NCBI RefSeq assembly: GCF_001721645.1 | Contig: NZ_CP017141.1 | Coordinates: 3,410,001-3,474,000 of the forward strand | Length of the DNA stretch: 64,000 bases | DNA from: Pedobacter steynii | Lineage (GTDB): Bacteria; Bacteroidota; Bacteroidia; Sphingobacteriales; Sphingobacteriaceae | Reading direction: 5' to 3' | Part shown: piece by piece, positions 16,267-26,259 of the stretch | Numbering within the stretch: the first letter of the stretch is position 1 | Layout: each line of letters starts with the position of its first letter | Notes under the pieces: generated by a model | What the model saw: only the letters and a program-made list of their open reading frames with translations | Told to the model about the DNA's origin: nothing | Databases searched by the model: none | Translations under genes and position numbers: made by a program

Positions 16267-17298
16267 ATGGAGCCAGAGCATAAAGATAAAACCCTGATTA
16301 GAAAATACCTCAATCACAATTGTACTCCTGAAGAGATGAAGGAGATAAAGAGATTGATGTTGGTTCCGGGTACACAACAAATTTTTGACGAGCTGCTGTC
16401 GGAAAACTGGACAGGGCTGGAAGCAGAAGAAAATACAGCTCAGCTACACCTGCAGAAAAAGCTGCAGCAGTTTTATAAAAAACTGGAGGCTGAAGAAATG
16501 CAGCATTTTCAGCAAAAGGAAGAAGATGAGAGAACAGTCCGTTCAATAAAACAACGTAACTATTTACGATACGCTGCTGTAATGGCTGTCATCTTTCTCG
16601 GCCTGGGTACTTATGGAATTCTCCAATATAAAAAAACTCCGGTAGAGGAGCAGATCGCCATGCGTGAGATTCTAAATCCTCGCGGGCAACGTTCGAGGAT
16701 TGTGTTGCCAGACAGCTCCGCTGTTTATCTTGGAGCCGGTAGCCGAATCACTTTCCCTGAACAGTTTGATGCAAATTCCCGGGAGATTGAACTCGAAGGT
16801 GAAGCCTTTTTTGAAGTCACACGAGATGCTAAGAAACCTTTCATTGTCCATACCGGAAAAGTACAAACTAGAGTACTCGGAACTTCCTTTAAAATTGATG
16901 CATTCAGAAGCCGTCCTTTAACCGTAGCAGTGGCGACTGGAAAAGTAAGGGTAGATGACTATACAGGACAGACTGGTAAGTCCCTGGCCGTTCTGAACCC
17001 TGGACAAAAAGTAACCTATAATCAGGGGCTGATAAAAACTGCAAATACGGAAATCGATGAGATCAGTGGCTGGAAAGATGCCCGTCTGGTCTTTCATAAT
17101 CAATCCCTTAAAGAGATCACTACAGAACTGGAACGCTGGTATAACGTGGAAATCAGCTTTGAGCATAAAGGAAAAGCAAAAGAAAAGATTTCAGTCGTAC
17201 TACAGGCTGATGTTCCACTGAATAAGATCATGAAAGTATTGGCAGCAACAGGCCATTTTAAATATAACATAACCTCTCGGAATGTCTCGATTAATTAA
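16267..17298 (+). CDS. FecR-family anti-sigma factor
   Basis: 343 residues. A cytoplasmic N-terminal helical domain (residues 1-95, LIRKYLNHNCTPEEMKEIKR) binds the sigma factor, and one membrane helix spans about residues 97-117 (YLRYAAVMAVIFLGLGTYGI). The periplasmic FecR domain follows (LNPRGQRSRIVLPDSSAVYL through VQTRVLGTSFKIDAF) and then a DUF4974-type C-terminal domain (FHNQSLKEITTELERWYNVE onward to the end). It senses occupancy of the cognate receptor through the receptor's STN domain and controls the sigma factor encoded just upstream. Family and topology are clear; the inducing ligand is unknown. Confidence 0.94.
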   Translation: MEPEHKDKTLIRKYLNHNCTPEEMKEIKRLMLVPGTQQIFDELLSENWTGLEAEENTAQLHLQKKLQQFYKKLEAEEMQHFQQKEEDERTVRSIKQRNYLRYAAVMAVIFLGLGTYGILQYKKTPVEEQIAMREILNPRGQRSRIVLPDSSAVYLGAGSRITFPEQFDANSREIELEGEAFFEVTRDAKKPFIVHTGKVQTRVLGTSFKIDAFRSRPLTVAVATGKVRVDDYTGQTGKSLAVLNPGQKVTYNQGLIKTANTEIDEISGWKDARLVFHNQSLKEITTELERWYNVEISFEHKGKAKEKISVVLQADVPLNKIMKVLAATGHFKYNITSRNVSIN

Positions 17299-17489
17299 CA
17301 GCACAAATCAGGAAAGGAAAGCTATGTAAGGTTGTCTACAAACAAACATTCCCCGCCTGGAAGGGCAGGGAACGAATTTAATGTCCATAAACCGTATGAT
17401 TTCGACGTCCTAACGGTTTAAAGCAACCCGTACCTGTAAACAGCTACGGAATTTTAACAGATCATCGCCTCGCAGCGAATAAACCAGTA
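17299..17489 (+). other. Leader between anti-sigma and TonB receptor genes
   Basis: 191 bp without a gene. Two weak inverted repeats are visible: TTCCC/GGGAA with a GCC/GGC extension (about 17349-17372), and AACCGT/ACGGTT around 17391-17419. No TAnnTTTG box was found, so either the operon reads through or a sigma-specific promoter lies here. Confidence 0.3.
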
Positions 17490-20400
17490 ATGTTCAAAAA
17501 TATGCAAAAAGGATTAAAACAATGTCCTTCAATTCGATTTATTATGAAATGCTCTTTTATCCTCATTGCGGCCCAGCTTACTTTTATAAGTGTCCTGATG
17601 GCCAGTAATGTAAAGAGTCAGGATCTTGATCATAAAATAAGCCTGCGGTTAGAAAATGTGACCATCGCACAGGGGTTGTCTGCAATTGGGAAGGTAGGAA
17701 ACATCCGTTTTTCCCTGAGAGAGCAATCTGTACAAAGGGAAAGGAAGAATGTGACGCTTGTTGCCGCACAGATCAGTGTTAGAGAAGCCATCAATAAGCT
17801 GCTGGCCAATACTGGTTTGCAATATAAACTGGTGGAAGGTTATGTGGTGATCGACAGTAAACCTGTTCCTATTGTCATTACAGGAACAGTGAGTGACGCA
17901 AAAACCAGGGAAACCCTCATCGGCGTTAGTGTAAAACTGAAAGGAACGAATACTGCCGCATCTACCGATGTGAACGGTAAATTCAAAATCTCAGTCCCCG
18001 AAGGCGGAGGTATTCTTATCGTTTCTTATATGGGCTACCAAAGCAGGGAAATTAAAGTGGATGCGGCGACAAAAGAGCTGAGCATCAATTTAAGTGCTTC
18101 TTCTACTCAACTCAGCGAGGTAACCGTTCAGGCAAGGCGAAAAACAAATACCGAAGTTGCTGTGCTGGACGAACGTAAAAAATCGGCCGTTGTACAGGAT
18201 GCGATTTCAGCGGTGCAGATAGAACGTACCGGAAGTATTACTACCACTCAGGCTTTACAAAGGGTTTCAGGAGTGACCATCACAGATGATAAGTATGTGG
18301 CGATCCGTGGTTTGGGAGATAGAAGTGTGATCGGGCAACTGAATGGTGTCCGTCTGGCTTCTTCTGATCCGGACCGTAGTTCTATTCCTTTGGACCTGGT
18401 TCCGGCCTCACTTTTAGACAACATCACGATTTATAAAACAGTAACCCCGGATAAACCTGCAGATGCTGCTGCCGGAATTGTAGAGCTAAAGACGAAATCC
18501 GTACCAGACAGTATGGTCTTTGATGTGATCATTCAATCTGGTTTCAATTCCAATATCGGAATCGGCGGACAACACAATAGTTTTTTCAATAGTGATATGG
18601 GTTTCTTAGGCGATAAGATCAACAAGAAAAACTTATCCTCTGATTTCTTAAATCTTGCCACACAATACAAAGGCGGACTTCCGCAAATCCAGAGCATGAT
18701 TGCCAACAGCGGATACAGTCCGGAGATGAAACAGGAAGTCAAAAGAATCAATGGAATTATGCAGGGTTTTGATCCGGTAATGACCACGCGTTACAAACAA
18801 AGTCCTCTAAATCAGTTGTACTCTGCTACTTTCGGAAACAGCTATACCTTGTTTAAAAAACATAAACTTGGTGTAATTGCAGGTGGGAATTATTACCGCC
18901 GTACCACAGATATTTCGGGTGGTGACATTCAGCAATATAGCATCTATCAGGGGGTTGTGACAGGTAATCCTCAAGTGAGCAGCCCAAGGAATATACCTAA
19001 TTACATTACCCCAAATAGCTTATATATGGGTAAATATCAGACCTATAAAGAGAATACAGGAACAGAAACCCTGAATTATGGAACTTTATTGGGTTTAACT
19101 TACCGTTTTAGTCCGCAGCATGAAATCAGCATGCAATACCTGGGAAGCTGGGGCGGTGAAACACAAGCGACCAATATGTTCGGGGGCTATGAATACACCG
19201 GGTTGCCTGGTGATGTCCGCAGTACGATCTACTCGCTTAAACAATCTTACCGTAAGCTCAATACGTTTAACCTTCAGGGAGAACATAAATTCCTGACCGG
19301 GGAATATTCACCAAGGTTAAGTTATAACGTGGCTTCTTCAAGAGCAGGTCAAAATGATCCGGATTATCGTTTCATCACCCTTGCAGACTACATGCCAAAA
19401 GGAGGCGCTTATTACAGCAGGCCAACAACAGGTCCTAACAATGGAGGTACTGAGCTGGTAAACACAGACCATCTATACGCCTTGTCATCCGGTTATGTAA
19501 ATGGATTTGGTGCCTATGGCATTATCCAGGCAGAACCCAACGGCAGGCGTTACAGAAATCTGGATGAGAAGAATTACAATTATAAAGCAGATATCAGTAT
19601 TCCTTTTAAACTTTTTGGAGAAAAACAGGAATTTAAAACCGGGGTCAATTACCTGAACCGCGACCGTGATTTTACAGAGAATGTGTTGTTTCTTCCGGGC
19701 TCTAACTTCTCTTCTTTAGGCGCATTGCCCTTGTACAGGGTCGAAGGAAATCTGGACCGCCTGGTGAGTCCGGAGATTATCGGGATCCGTCCGATGGCAC
19801 CGGGAACGGGAGAAGGAGCAGCTCCGGTAGGTGGATTTTTATACAATAGCCAGAAATCCCCGAACAATTATACCGGTTTCTTTGAAACCAAGGCTGCTTA
19901 TGCGATGGTCGACCTGAAAGTGACAAAAGACCTGAGGTTAACCGGAGGTCTCCGTTTTGAATCTACCAATATCCAGTCGGCAGTAGATACATCGGGGGTG
20001 TTCTTAGATCCTGCATTAACTGCTCCCGGTGCAGGAGGAACAAGGATTCCATTGTCTTTAACGAGTCCTAACTCAGTTTATAAAACAGGATACAAGCCTT
20101 ACTATTCCTTAAACGCGACTTACAACTTTAAAGATAAAATGAATTTCAGGGCGGGATACAATACGACATTGGCGAGACCTGAACTTAGAGAGATCACCAA
20201 CGTATTTGAGTTTGATGCCTTCCAGATGGGCTTGGTGGTCGGAAATCCAAACCTGATCAACCAATATACCCAAAACCTGGATTTCCGTTGGGAATATTTC
20301 CCGAACAACGGTGAGGTGGTTGCAGTTTCTCTATTCGGAAAACGCATTCAAAACCAATTATATAAAGTATTCAGTTTGCAAACAAGTGGACTGGCGGCAA

Positions 20401-20981
20401 CCTATCCGGAATATCCAACCATCAGGTTTGAAAACGACCCTAACATTGGTAAGGTATGGGGATTAGAGTTGGAAATTGTAAAAGATCTGGGTAGAATCTG
20501 GGACCCGCTACAGAATTTCTTTATCGGTACCAACCTGCTGCTTGCCCAAAGTCAGATTAAAAAATCACCGGAGCGTCTGGAAGCAAACCGTTCCCTGGAC
20601 AGACATACACCAAGCAATAGTCCGCTGTTTGAGCAGGCACCCTATTCCCTTAACGGATGGCTGAACTATAACAACAAACGTGCTGGAACGAGTCTTACCG
20701 GAACATTTAATATGGTAGGGGAGCGTCTGGTACAGATCAACCTGACTGGTGAGCCTGACCTGTATACCCGTCCGGTTCCGATCCTTGATTTCGTATTCAG
20801 TCAGCGGATTTTTAAGAACGTAATTTTTAAAGGTTACATGAAAAACCTGCTGAATCCATCTATCAAAACCGTATATGCCAATCCTGGAACTGGTGGTACC
20901 TGGTATGGAAACGAATACCTTAACCGTGGTTATAAGCGTGGCAGCGAATTTATGATGGGATTCACTTATAATTTGTTTTAA
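17490..20981 (+). CDS. TonB-dependent receptor with STN signalling domain
   Basis: 1163 residues. A long signal sequence ends near residue 44 (MASNVKSQ). An STN (secretin/TonB short N-terminal) domain follows at about 48-125 (ISLRLENVTIAQGLSAIGKV ... LLANTGLQYKLVEGYVVID), the part that contacts FecR. A CarboxypepD_reg-like domain lies at 130-210 (VVITGTVSDAKTRETLIGVS). The plug includes ALQRVSGVTITDDKYVAIRG and TVTPDKPADAAAGIVELKTK, and the beta-barrel ends in GFTYNLF. Receptor, anti-sigma and sigma form a sense-and-import unit. Its stop codon overlaps the start of the next lipoprotein gene by one base (TAATG), so they are coupled. No SusD follows, so a glycan substrate is not implied. Confidence 0.94.
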   Translation: MFKNMQKGLKQCPSIRFIMKCSFILIAAQLTFISVLMASNVKSQDLDHKISLRLENVTIAQGLSAIGKVGNIRFSLREQSVQRERKNVTLVAAQISVREAINKLLANTGLQYKLVEGYVVIDSKPVPIVITGTVSDAKTRETLIGVSVKLKGTNTAASTDVNGKFKISVPEGGGILIVSYMGYQSREIKVDAATKELSINLSASSTQLSEVTVQARRKTNTEVAVLDERKKSAVVQDAISAVQIERTGSITTTQALQRVSGVTITDDKYVAIRGLGDRSVIGQLNGVRLASSDPDRSSIPLDLVPASLLDNITIYKTVTPDKPADAAAGIVELKTKSVPDSMVFDVIIQSGFNSNIGIGGQHNSFFNSDMGFLGDKINKKNLSSDFLNLATQYKGGLPQIQSMIANSGYSPEMKQEVKRINGIMQGFDPVMTTRYKQSPLNQLYSATFGNSYTLFKKHKLGVIAGGNYYRRTTDISGGDIQQYSIYQGVVTGNPQVSSPRNIPNYITPNSLYMGKYQTYKENTGTETLNYGTLLGLTYRFSPQHEISMQYLGSWGGETQATNMFGGYEYTGLPGDVRSTIYSLKQSYRKLNTFNLQGEHKFLTGEYSPRLSYNVASSRAGQNDPDYRFITLADYMPKGGAYYSRPTTGPNNGGTELVNTDHLYALSSGYVNGFGAYGIIQAEPNGRRYRNLDEKNYNYKADISIPFKLFGEKQEFKTGVNYLNRDRDFTENVLFLPGSNFSSLGALPLYRVEGNLDRLVSPEIIGIRPMAPGTGEGAAPVGGFLYNSQKSPNNYTGFFETKAAYAMVDLKVTKDLRLTGGLRFESTNIQSAVDTSGVFLDPALTAPGAGGTRIPLSLTSPNSVYKTGYKPYYSLNATYNFKDKMNFRAGYNTTLARPELREITNVFEFDAFQMGLVVGNPNLINQYTQNLDFRWEYFPNNGEVVAVSLFGKRIQNQLYKVFSLQTSGLAATYPEYPTIRFENDPNIGKVWGLELEIVKDLGRIWDPLQNFFIGTNLLLAQSQIKKSPERLEANRSLDRHTPSNSPLFEQAPYSLNGWLNYNNKRAGTSLTGTFNMVGERLVQINLTGEPDLYTRPVPILDFVFSQRIFKNVIFKGYMKNLLNPSIKTVYANPGTGGTWYGNEYLNRGYKRGSEFMMGFTYNLF

Positions 20982-22657
20982 TGATGAAAGAACTAAAAAA
21001 ATATCTGCTGTTTTTCCTGATGCTGGCCATTATTGGCTGTAAAAAGGATAAAACAGATTTCCAATCTGACAATCGTAAAGTAACGGATGCCCGTAAAAAT
21101 TCCTCTGTAAGACTGGTAAACCTTGCAGGTTATAATCAGCTGCAGCTAAATGGGGATACCCTGACGAATTATGTGGTCAGAGCCCCAAACGATCCCATGA
21201 CAGGACAATATCCGGGGACACTGTATTTTCCTGATAATGGCAGATTAGGAACAACCTGGTTTATCCCGCAAAATCTTCTGGATAAGGGGGCTGCAAAGGT
21301 ATTGGTAGAAACTAAAGTTTATAATCCTATAGAAAATCCACTGGAACTGGAAGTCAGGGAAGAATTTCAGCAAGGGACGGATTATTACCTTTTGCCCACC
21401 CCGGCATCTGGTGTAACCGGGCAGCCTTCGTTTATCAAAATACCAAGATCGGTAGCTTCCCCGGCAAACCCTGCCAATTTTAAGGTCAGGATCTTAAACC
21501 TCTCTGCTAAGGTTCTTCCTGATCAGGAAATGGAAGACCTGCTGGGCCCAATGAGCCTGACCTGGGCAGATGGAACAGCCGTAAGCGATAAAACCAGTAA
21601 TATCCTTCCCGGACAATACTCAGAATATATTGAACTTCCTTACGGTACTGCCCAATTGAAGGTGCTGACGCAAAATGGCATTCAGGTTCCCGGCGGTGGA
21701 CCAGATGTATTGGAGGCAAGCACCTCGACTATATTTGGTACCACACTGACTTATGCTCCGGTAAAAACCTATGCACCTGGTGGAATTTATACGATTGTAG
21801 TGGCAGCAAGGGAATTTGATATTCCCTACAGAAGTGGTAATCCCGGAGAAACAGTAAAAGGCTACCAGAATTCGTTCCGTATCATAAATGACATTTCCGA
21901 GCCTTTAAATCTGACTTATGGAAGGGTTCAGGCGGTAAATGCAGTTCCTGGTACTTCGGGAATGAAGGTGCTGATCAATGGGAAAGTGCTGGATGCCCCT
22001 ATTAATTATACGGCGCATACCGCTTATCAAAGTCTGGTTGTTGGTGGTTATACTGTCGAAGCAGTAGATGTTTCAGGTGCCGTTCTGGCAACCAAAAACT
22101 TTCAGCTGGATGCGAACACAAATTTCTCTTTCTGGGTTCATCCCGATGCAAATGGCAAGACCACGATCAGCGCAGTTGCCAATGATTTGAGCGGGACATT
22201 TGTTAGGGAAGCTGGAGATGATGCCTCTTCTTCACGATTTACACAGGAATTTCCTTTCAGTATCCGCTTCCTGAACCTTTGCCCGGATGTTCCTTACCTC
22301 ACGCTGACTACAGATAATGCGCAGGCATTTTCCAGCGTGTACGGATTTAATACCGTTGCAGTCAACAACCTGAGGCCAGGTATTGCACCTACGAATTCAC
22401 CTTACATCAGACCTTATCAGGACGCCAGAGCGTACCAGATTATGGCTTTCCGTTCCTCGCCATCAGTGGTTCCGGGAACCTGGGCAAGTGATATTCCGGT
22501 GTTGACGGGCAGGAGCCTGATTGCCAGACCTGAACTGTATGTGAGGGGAGAATTGCCGAATCATGAGGCTGGTTTTTATACGATTGCTTTGGTAGGCAGG
22601 ACCAAAGCTACAGCCAGCGAGAAAGCTAAAATGATCATTGTGAAACACAGTAAATAG
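20981..22657 (+). CDS. Surface lipoprotein with DUF4397-like repeats
   Basis: 558 residues. The SPII signal ends at the lipobox LAIIGC (Cys20), followed by the charged KKDKTD stretch. Three segments start with a similar strand pattern, VRLVNLAGYNQLQLNGDTL, FKVRILNLSAKVLPD and FSIRFLNLCPDVPYLTLTTD, each resembling DUF4397 Ig-like modules. A further module (YGRVQAVNAVPGTSGMKVLI) fits the same scheme, giving about four beta-domains. No catalytic motif is visible. It is translationally coupled to the TonB receptor, in the place where SusD-like partners normally sit, so it may be the receptor's extracellular ligand-binding partner (inference). Confidence 0.75.
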   Translation: MMKELKKYLLFFLMLAIIGCKKDKTDFQSDNRKVTDARKNSSVRLVNLAGYNQLQLNGDTLTNYVVRAPNDPMTGQYPGTLYFPDNGRLGTTWFIPQNLLDKGAAKVLVETKVYNPIENPLELEVREEFQQGTDYYLLPTPASGVTGQPSFIKIPRSVASPANPANFKVRILNLSAKVLPDQEMEDLLGPMSLTWADGTAVSDKTSNILPGQYSEYIELPYGTAQLKVLTQNGIQVPGGGPDVLEASTSTIFGTTLTYAPVKTYAPGGIYTIVVAAREFDIPYRSGNPGETVKGYQNSFRIINDISEPLNLTYGRVQAVNAVPGTSGMKVLINGKVLDAPINYTAHTAYQSLVVGGYTVEAVDVSGAVLATKNFQLDANTNFSFWVHPDANGKTTISAVANDLSGTFVREAGDDASSSRFTQEFPFSIRFLNLCPDVPYLTLTTDNAQAFSSVYGFNTVAVNNLRPGIAPTNSPYIRPYQDARAYQIMAFRSSPSVVPGTWASDIPVLTGRSLIARPELYVRGELPNHEAGFYTIALVGRTKATASEKAKMIIVKHSK

Positions 22658-22664
22658 AAGCGTT

Positions 22665-23861
22665 ATGCCACAATTAAGATTACAAAATATATTGTTCTGT
22701 GCTGCGGTTCTGCTGCTTTTTGCCAGCGGATGCAGTAAAGTCGATTATGCGAAAATAGATGACCCCGCTTATTTAAGGGTTTTCAATAACCTGAATTATG
22801 TTGTCGGACTGGAGAATAAAGATGAAGAAGTCCCTTTCCTGACGATGTTGATTGATCCGGAAATGGATAAAGATGGAATACCGGTTAAGGCAGGCATTAA
22901 GGGCGATTTTCTCGATCAACGAGAACCTTATGCACCTCCGTATCCTTCCCATGTGGGCAGCAGTACTTCTTACAAAAATCCGGAGTATCCGGGAAAGGAA
23001 AATGTCCTTGTAGGTCCTGTGCTGAACGGTTTTGACCTGAGCAGCTGGGCACAGATCCCTTCCGGAAAACACCGGATTGTATTTATGTTCCGCCCGGTAA
23101 ATAACGTGCCTTTCTTCAATCTGGAATCCCGCTTGAAGCAGAAAGTGCTGATTGATACCACCATTATGCTGGACTCAAAAGAGGTGTATACGCTCCATAT
23201 CCTGCAGAAAAATTTCCTGACCAAGAAGAACGGAATCTACCTGAGAAAAGAAAATTTTCATAAGCTCCCTCTGTCGGATTCACTGGTTTACGTGAATTTC
23301 TATAACATGAGTGCGAAAGGGTTTCGGGAGTCTAATGACGACCTGAAAGAAGCGAATAGAAAATCAGGTTCATTGAGATATGGGATCAAGGACAACATGA
23401 ACATTTTTCAATCGCTGTTCACCAGTGAGAAAACAATGTTGAGTCCGGTTTATTCCAGTACTTATAAATTCATGGGACAGCTGACAAGGAATTCTGAAGT
23501 CCTGGAAGTGAGTAAATACTATAGCTTTCCACTGTTCGCAGATCCTAACTCAGATGGGATATACACCAATATCTGGCAACGTTTTGACCTGATGGCGGTC
23601 GGTATGAATCCTGCAAATAATCCTTATGAACCATTTCTCATGAATACCGAAGGGAATTGGGCTCCGATCAACTGTATGCTGGATGGCAAATCGACACTGT
23701 TGGGAAATGACAATGCAGCGCAGTTGCCAAACATGATTGTAAACATCCATTCCGGAAAATATAATCCCCGCTCTTTTGCAACGGTAAATACGATAGAAAT
23801 TGTAAACGGTGACGTTTACCTGACTACGATTCAGCGAAAATATGCCCCACCTATGTATTAA
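22665..23861 (+). CDS. Lipoprotein of unknown function, DUF4397-like N-terminus
   Basis: 398 residues with an SPII signal ending at FASGC (Cys23). The mature start AYLRVFNNLNYVVGLENKDE and a later SLVYVNFYNMSAKGF resemble the first strands of DUF4397-like modules in the preceding lipoprotein. The rest is beta-rich with many aromatic residues and no recognised motif. The gene starts 7 bp after the previous stop, so it belongs to the same transcript. A structural or binding role at the surface is an inference. Confidence 0.65.
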   Translation: MPQLRLQNILFCAAVLLLFASGCSKVDYAKIDDPAYLRVFNNLNYVVGLENKDEEVPFLTMLIDPEMDKDGIPVKAGIKGDFLDQREPYAPPYPSHVGSSTSYKNPEYPGKENVLVGPVLNGFDLSSWAQIPSGKHRIVFMFRPVNNVPFFNLESRLKQKVLIDTTIMLDSKEVYTLHILQKNFLTKKNGIYLRKENFHKLPLSDSLVYVNFYNMSAKGFRESNDDLKEANRKSGSLRYGIKDNMNIFQSLFTSEKTMLSPVYSSTYKFMGQLTRNSEVLEVSKYYSFPLFADPNSDGIYTNIWQRFDLMAVGMNPANNPYEPFLMNTEGNWAPINCMLDGKSTLLGNDNAAQLPNMIVNIHSGKYNPRSFATVNTIEIVNGDVYLTTIQRKYAPPMY

Positions 23862-23885
23862 CAATGCAGATCAGATTCTAAAAAT

Positions 23886-24977
23886 ATGCTAATGAACACT
23901 AGAAAATCAATAACACAGGCATTACTCCTGATCCCCGTATTCTTGCTGCTGGTTCTCCAGTCATGCAAGCACAATGATCTGGAAATTGAAAAGGAAAATG
24001 AAAATTTCAGGCTGGCGACAGATTTTATAAAGAACAATTATGACATGACCCTTTTTTACGCTGCTGTGGAAAAGGTCGGACTGGCAGATAAACTGAAAGA
24101 AAACGGACCCTTTACCTTATTGGTGCCCAATGATGCTGCCTTCCGGGAATTGGGCATTAACCGCCCCTCAGATTTTAGCAAAATGAACCAGGATAGTCTT
24201 AAAAGTCTTGTGGAAAGACACATTCTGAGCAGACGGCTATTGTTTAGCGATATGCCTCACAATGGTGTGGATGTACGTTATGCGACTTTGGCAGGGACAG
24301 AGGTGTATGCTTCCATGGCGGGATATGCTCCTGGAAATGCTGCTTTTGCAGCCAACGACCTTTATTTTGATGGCTCTCCAGTAACGCGCAAGGATGTAAC
24401 CCTGGCGAATGGAACCCTGCACATGCTGAATAAAGTGATGAAATATACGCCTGCAATGACCATTCAGGCATGGTTGGCAGCCCGTCCGAAGTACAGCATT
24501 TTTGTAGCGGGTTTGAAGAAATTCGGATTCTGGGATCAGCTGGCCACAGCTGGGCCATTCACGGTATTTGCGCCAGACAATGAAGGCTTGGAAGCAAACG
24601 GGATTACTGAAGCTTCAATTGCTGAGATGGATGTACAGAAATATCATGGAACACGGTTATTTGGAAGTTATATCCTGCCCAAGACCCATTTCTTCCTTTC
24701 AGATTTTGAGGTGTTTAAAGTCAACAATGGCCAGGAGTTTCTGGCGAAAAAGATTGATAATGATACCTGGTTTTCATTTGTGTCTACAACGAAAGACTTT
24801 TTTACAAAAGTGGTTACAGGAGGTGTAAACCTGAGAACGGCACCTTCTTACCCCAATGTAATCTATGGAAGCGCAGGAGCGAGTGTTCCGGCCTTATCAG
24901 ATCACCTGTTTGATAACGGAGTCTTGCATGAAGTAAAAGGAGTGTTGTTGCTGCCAGAACAAGCCTTAAAAAATTGA
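23886..24977 (+). CDS. Double-fasciclin (FAS1) lipoprotein 1
   Basis: 363 residues, lipobox VLQSC (Cys27) followed by KHNDLEIEKENE. Two FAS1 domains follow. The first is about residues 42-185, with the H1-type motif ENGPFTLLVPNDAAFRELGI and the closing LANGTLHMLNKVM. The second is about 190-360, with TAGPFTVFAPDNEGLEANGI and VLHEVKGVLLLPE. FAS1 domains are adhesion modules that bind other proteins or glycans (family knowledge). It is the first of three adjacent FAS1 lipoprotein genes in this operon, with 24 bp to the upstream gene and 20 bp to the next. Confidence 0.88.
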   Translation: MLMNTRKSITQALLLIPVFLLLVLQSCKHNDLEIEKENENFRLATDFIKNNYDMTLFYAAVEKVGLADKLKENGPFTLLVPNDAAFRELGINRPSDFSKMNQDSLKSLVERHILSRRLLFSDMPHNGVDVRYATLAGTEVYASMAGYAPGNAAFAANDLYFDGSPVTRKDVTLANGTLHMLNKVMKYTPAMTIQAWLAARPKYSIFVAGLKKFGFWDQLATAGPFTVFAPDNEGLEANGITEASIAEMDVQKYHGTRLFGSYILPKTHFFLSDFEVFKVNNGQEFLAKKIDNDTWFSFVSTTKDFFTKVVTGGVNLRTAPSYPNVIYGSAGASVPALSDHLFDNGVLHEVKGVLLLPEQALKN

Positions 24978-24997
24978 TAAAATTAAAGACAAAACAG

Positions 24998-26233
24998 ATG
25001 AAACCAATTCATATCCTTACTTTTTGCCTGCTGTTTCTTACACTGGCATCCTGTAGAAAAAAAGAGTTTATGCCCGAAGTAGAGGGGCTACCGGTTCCGC
25101 ATCCGGAAATTACGGCCAGCCTGAAAGATGTCCTGAATACTTCTCCTTATACCATTTTCAAGGCCGCCTGGGAGCGGAGTAATATGGATAAGATCATGAA
25201 AGAAAAGGGAGATAAGGCGTATTATACGATGCTTGTGCCTACAAATGAGGCCTTTATTGCTGATGGACTAACCATGGAGAAAATCAATAGTACTGAGCCA
25301 GCTTTATTGGACAGCATTTTGCTTTACCATACGCTAACCGGAACTTTTAATCCTGAAGATGTAAAAGACAGAGTAGACAATTATCCGGGGAAATCCCTGT
25401 TGGAAAACCCCTATCTAAAGGTAAAAGCCCCCTTTTCGGGCTCAGCTTTAGCTGCTCCTTATTTTTACCTCCAATACCTGAAAGTAAGTGGTAATGAGCT
25501 TTTTGTAAATGGTAAAAAAGCCGGCTCTGCCGCTGCTGTTCTGGCAAAAAATGGCGTGCTTTTGCCGGTCAGCCGTGTTTTGCACAAACCAACAAAGACG
25601 ATTTTACAGGTGCTCCAGGAGGATGGCCGCTTCGGAATGTACCTCGACCTGACTGCCCGTACAGACGCTTTATTTGCAGAACTGACTTACGGGAGTTTTC
25701 AACATGATTTTACAGCTGGTTTGAAGGTAAGCGAGATTGGAGATTATAACATTACTTTTCATTCCATTTTTGCCATCACTGATGATGCTTTCCGTAAGGC
25801 TGGCTACAATACGGTAGATGAAATGATGGAATTGAATAACCGGAATCCATTGCCTTATGTCGATTGGGATACCTATGCCGTAAAGGGCGGATTGGTAACC
25901 GATACTTTAGTTGGATATCACAGATGGGGAACCTTCTTTTCTCATGATGAACCAAACGTAGGCCGGGGTACTGCCAATGCCACTAATTTTTACTCCAATG
26001 ATTTAAATAATACGGTCTTGGGGGATTATACGCTGGTTCTTGGAGGCTATCCAACACCCTTTCCTGCCTACAAAATGCCATTGGATTTCAATAACGAAGG
26101 TGGGGTCATTAAAGTAAAAGTAAAAGGATCAGATTACCCGGCAGCGAGTGTGATCGAGTCGGATATCAATACGATTATGGGGCCGGTTCATATCGTCGAC
26201 CGATTGCTGCTGCCAAAGGGCTTCAAATTGTAA
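24998..26233 (+). CDS. Double-fasciclin (FAS1) lipoprotein 2
   Basis: 411 residues. The start is the ATG of MKPIHILTFCLLFLTLASC, with lipobox Cys19 followed by RKKEFMPEVE; a longer TTG-initiated frame would overlap the preceding gene. The first FAS1 domain is about residues 38-200 (DKAYYTMLVPTNEAFIADGL and NGVLLPVSRVLHK). The second is about 205-408 and divergent, with an insertion (DYNITFHSIFAITDDAFRKA, then VHIVDRLLLPKGF). The second domain lacks the compact spacing of its neighbours and may have a different partner. It sits between two other FAS1 lipoprotein genes. Confidence 0.85.
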   Translation: MKPIHILTFCLLFLTLASCRKKEFMPEVEGLPVPHPEITASLKDVLNTSPYTIFKAAWERSNMDKIMKEKGDKAYYTMLVPTNEAFIADGLTMEKINSTEPALLDSILLYHTLTGTFNPEDVKDRVDNYPGKSLLENPYLKVKAPFSGSALAAPYFYLQYLKVSGNELFVNGKKAGSAAAVLAKNGVLLPVSRVLHKPTKTILQVLQEDGRFGMYLDLTARTDALFAELTYGSFQHDFTAGLKVSEIGDYNITFHSIFAITDDAFRKAGYNTVDEMMELNNRNPLPYVDWDTYAVKGGLVTDTLVGYHRWGTFFSHDEPNVGRGTANATNFYSNDLNNTVLGDYTLVLGGYPTPFPAYKMPLDFNNEGGVIKVKVKGSDYPAASVIESDINTIMGPVHIVDRLLLPKGFKL

Positions 26234-26259
26234 TTCCCGCATATCACGAATGATTTAAC

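Noticed and set aside
22970-24558. Minus-strand frames overlapping the lipoprotein genes
   Set aside because: They are shadows of well-supported plus-strand genes with signal peptides and FAS1 domains.
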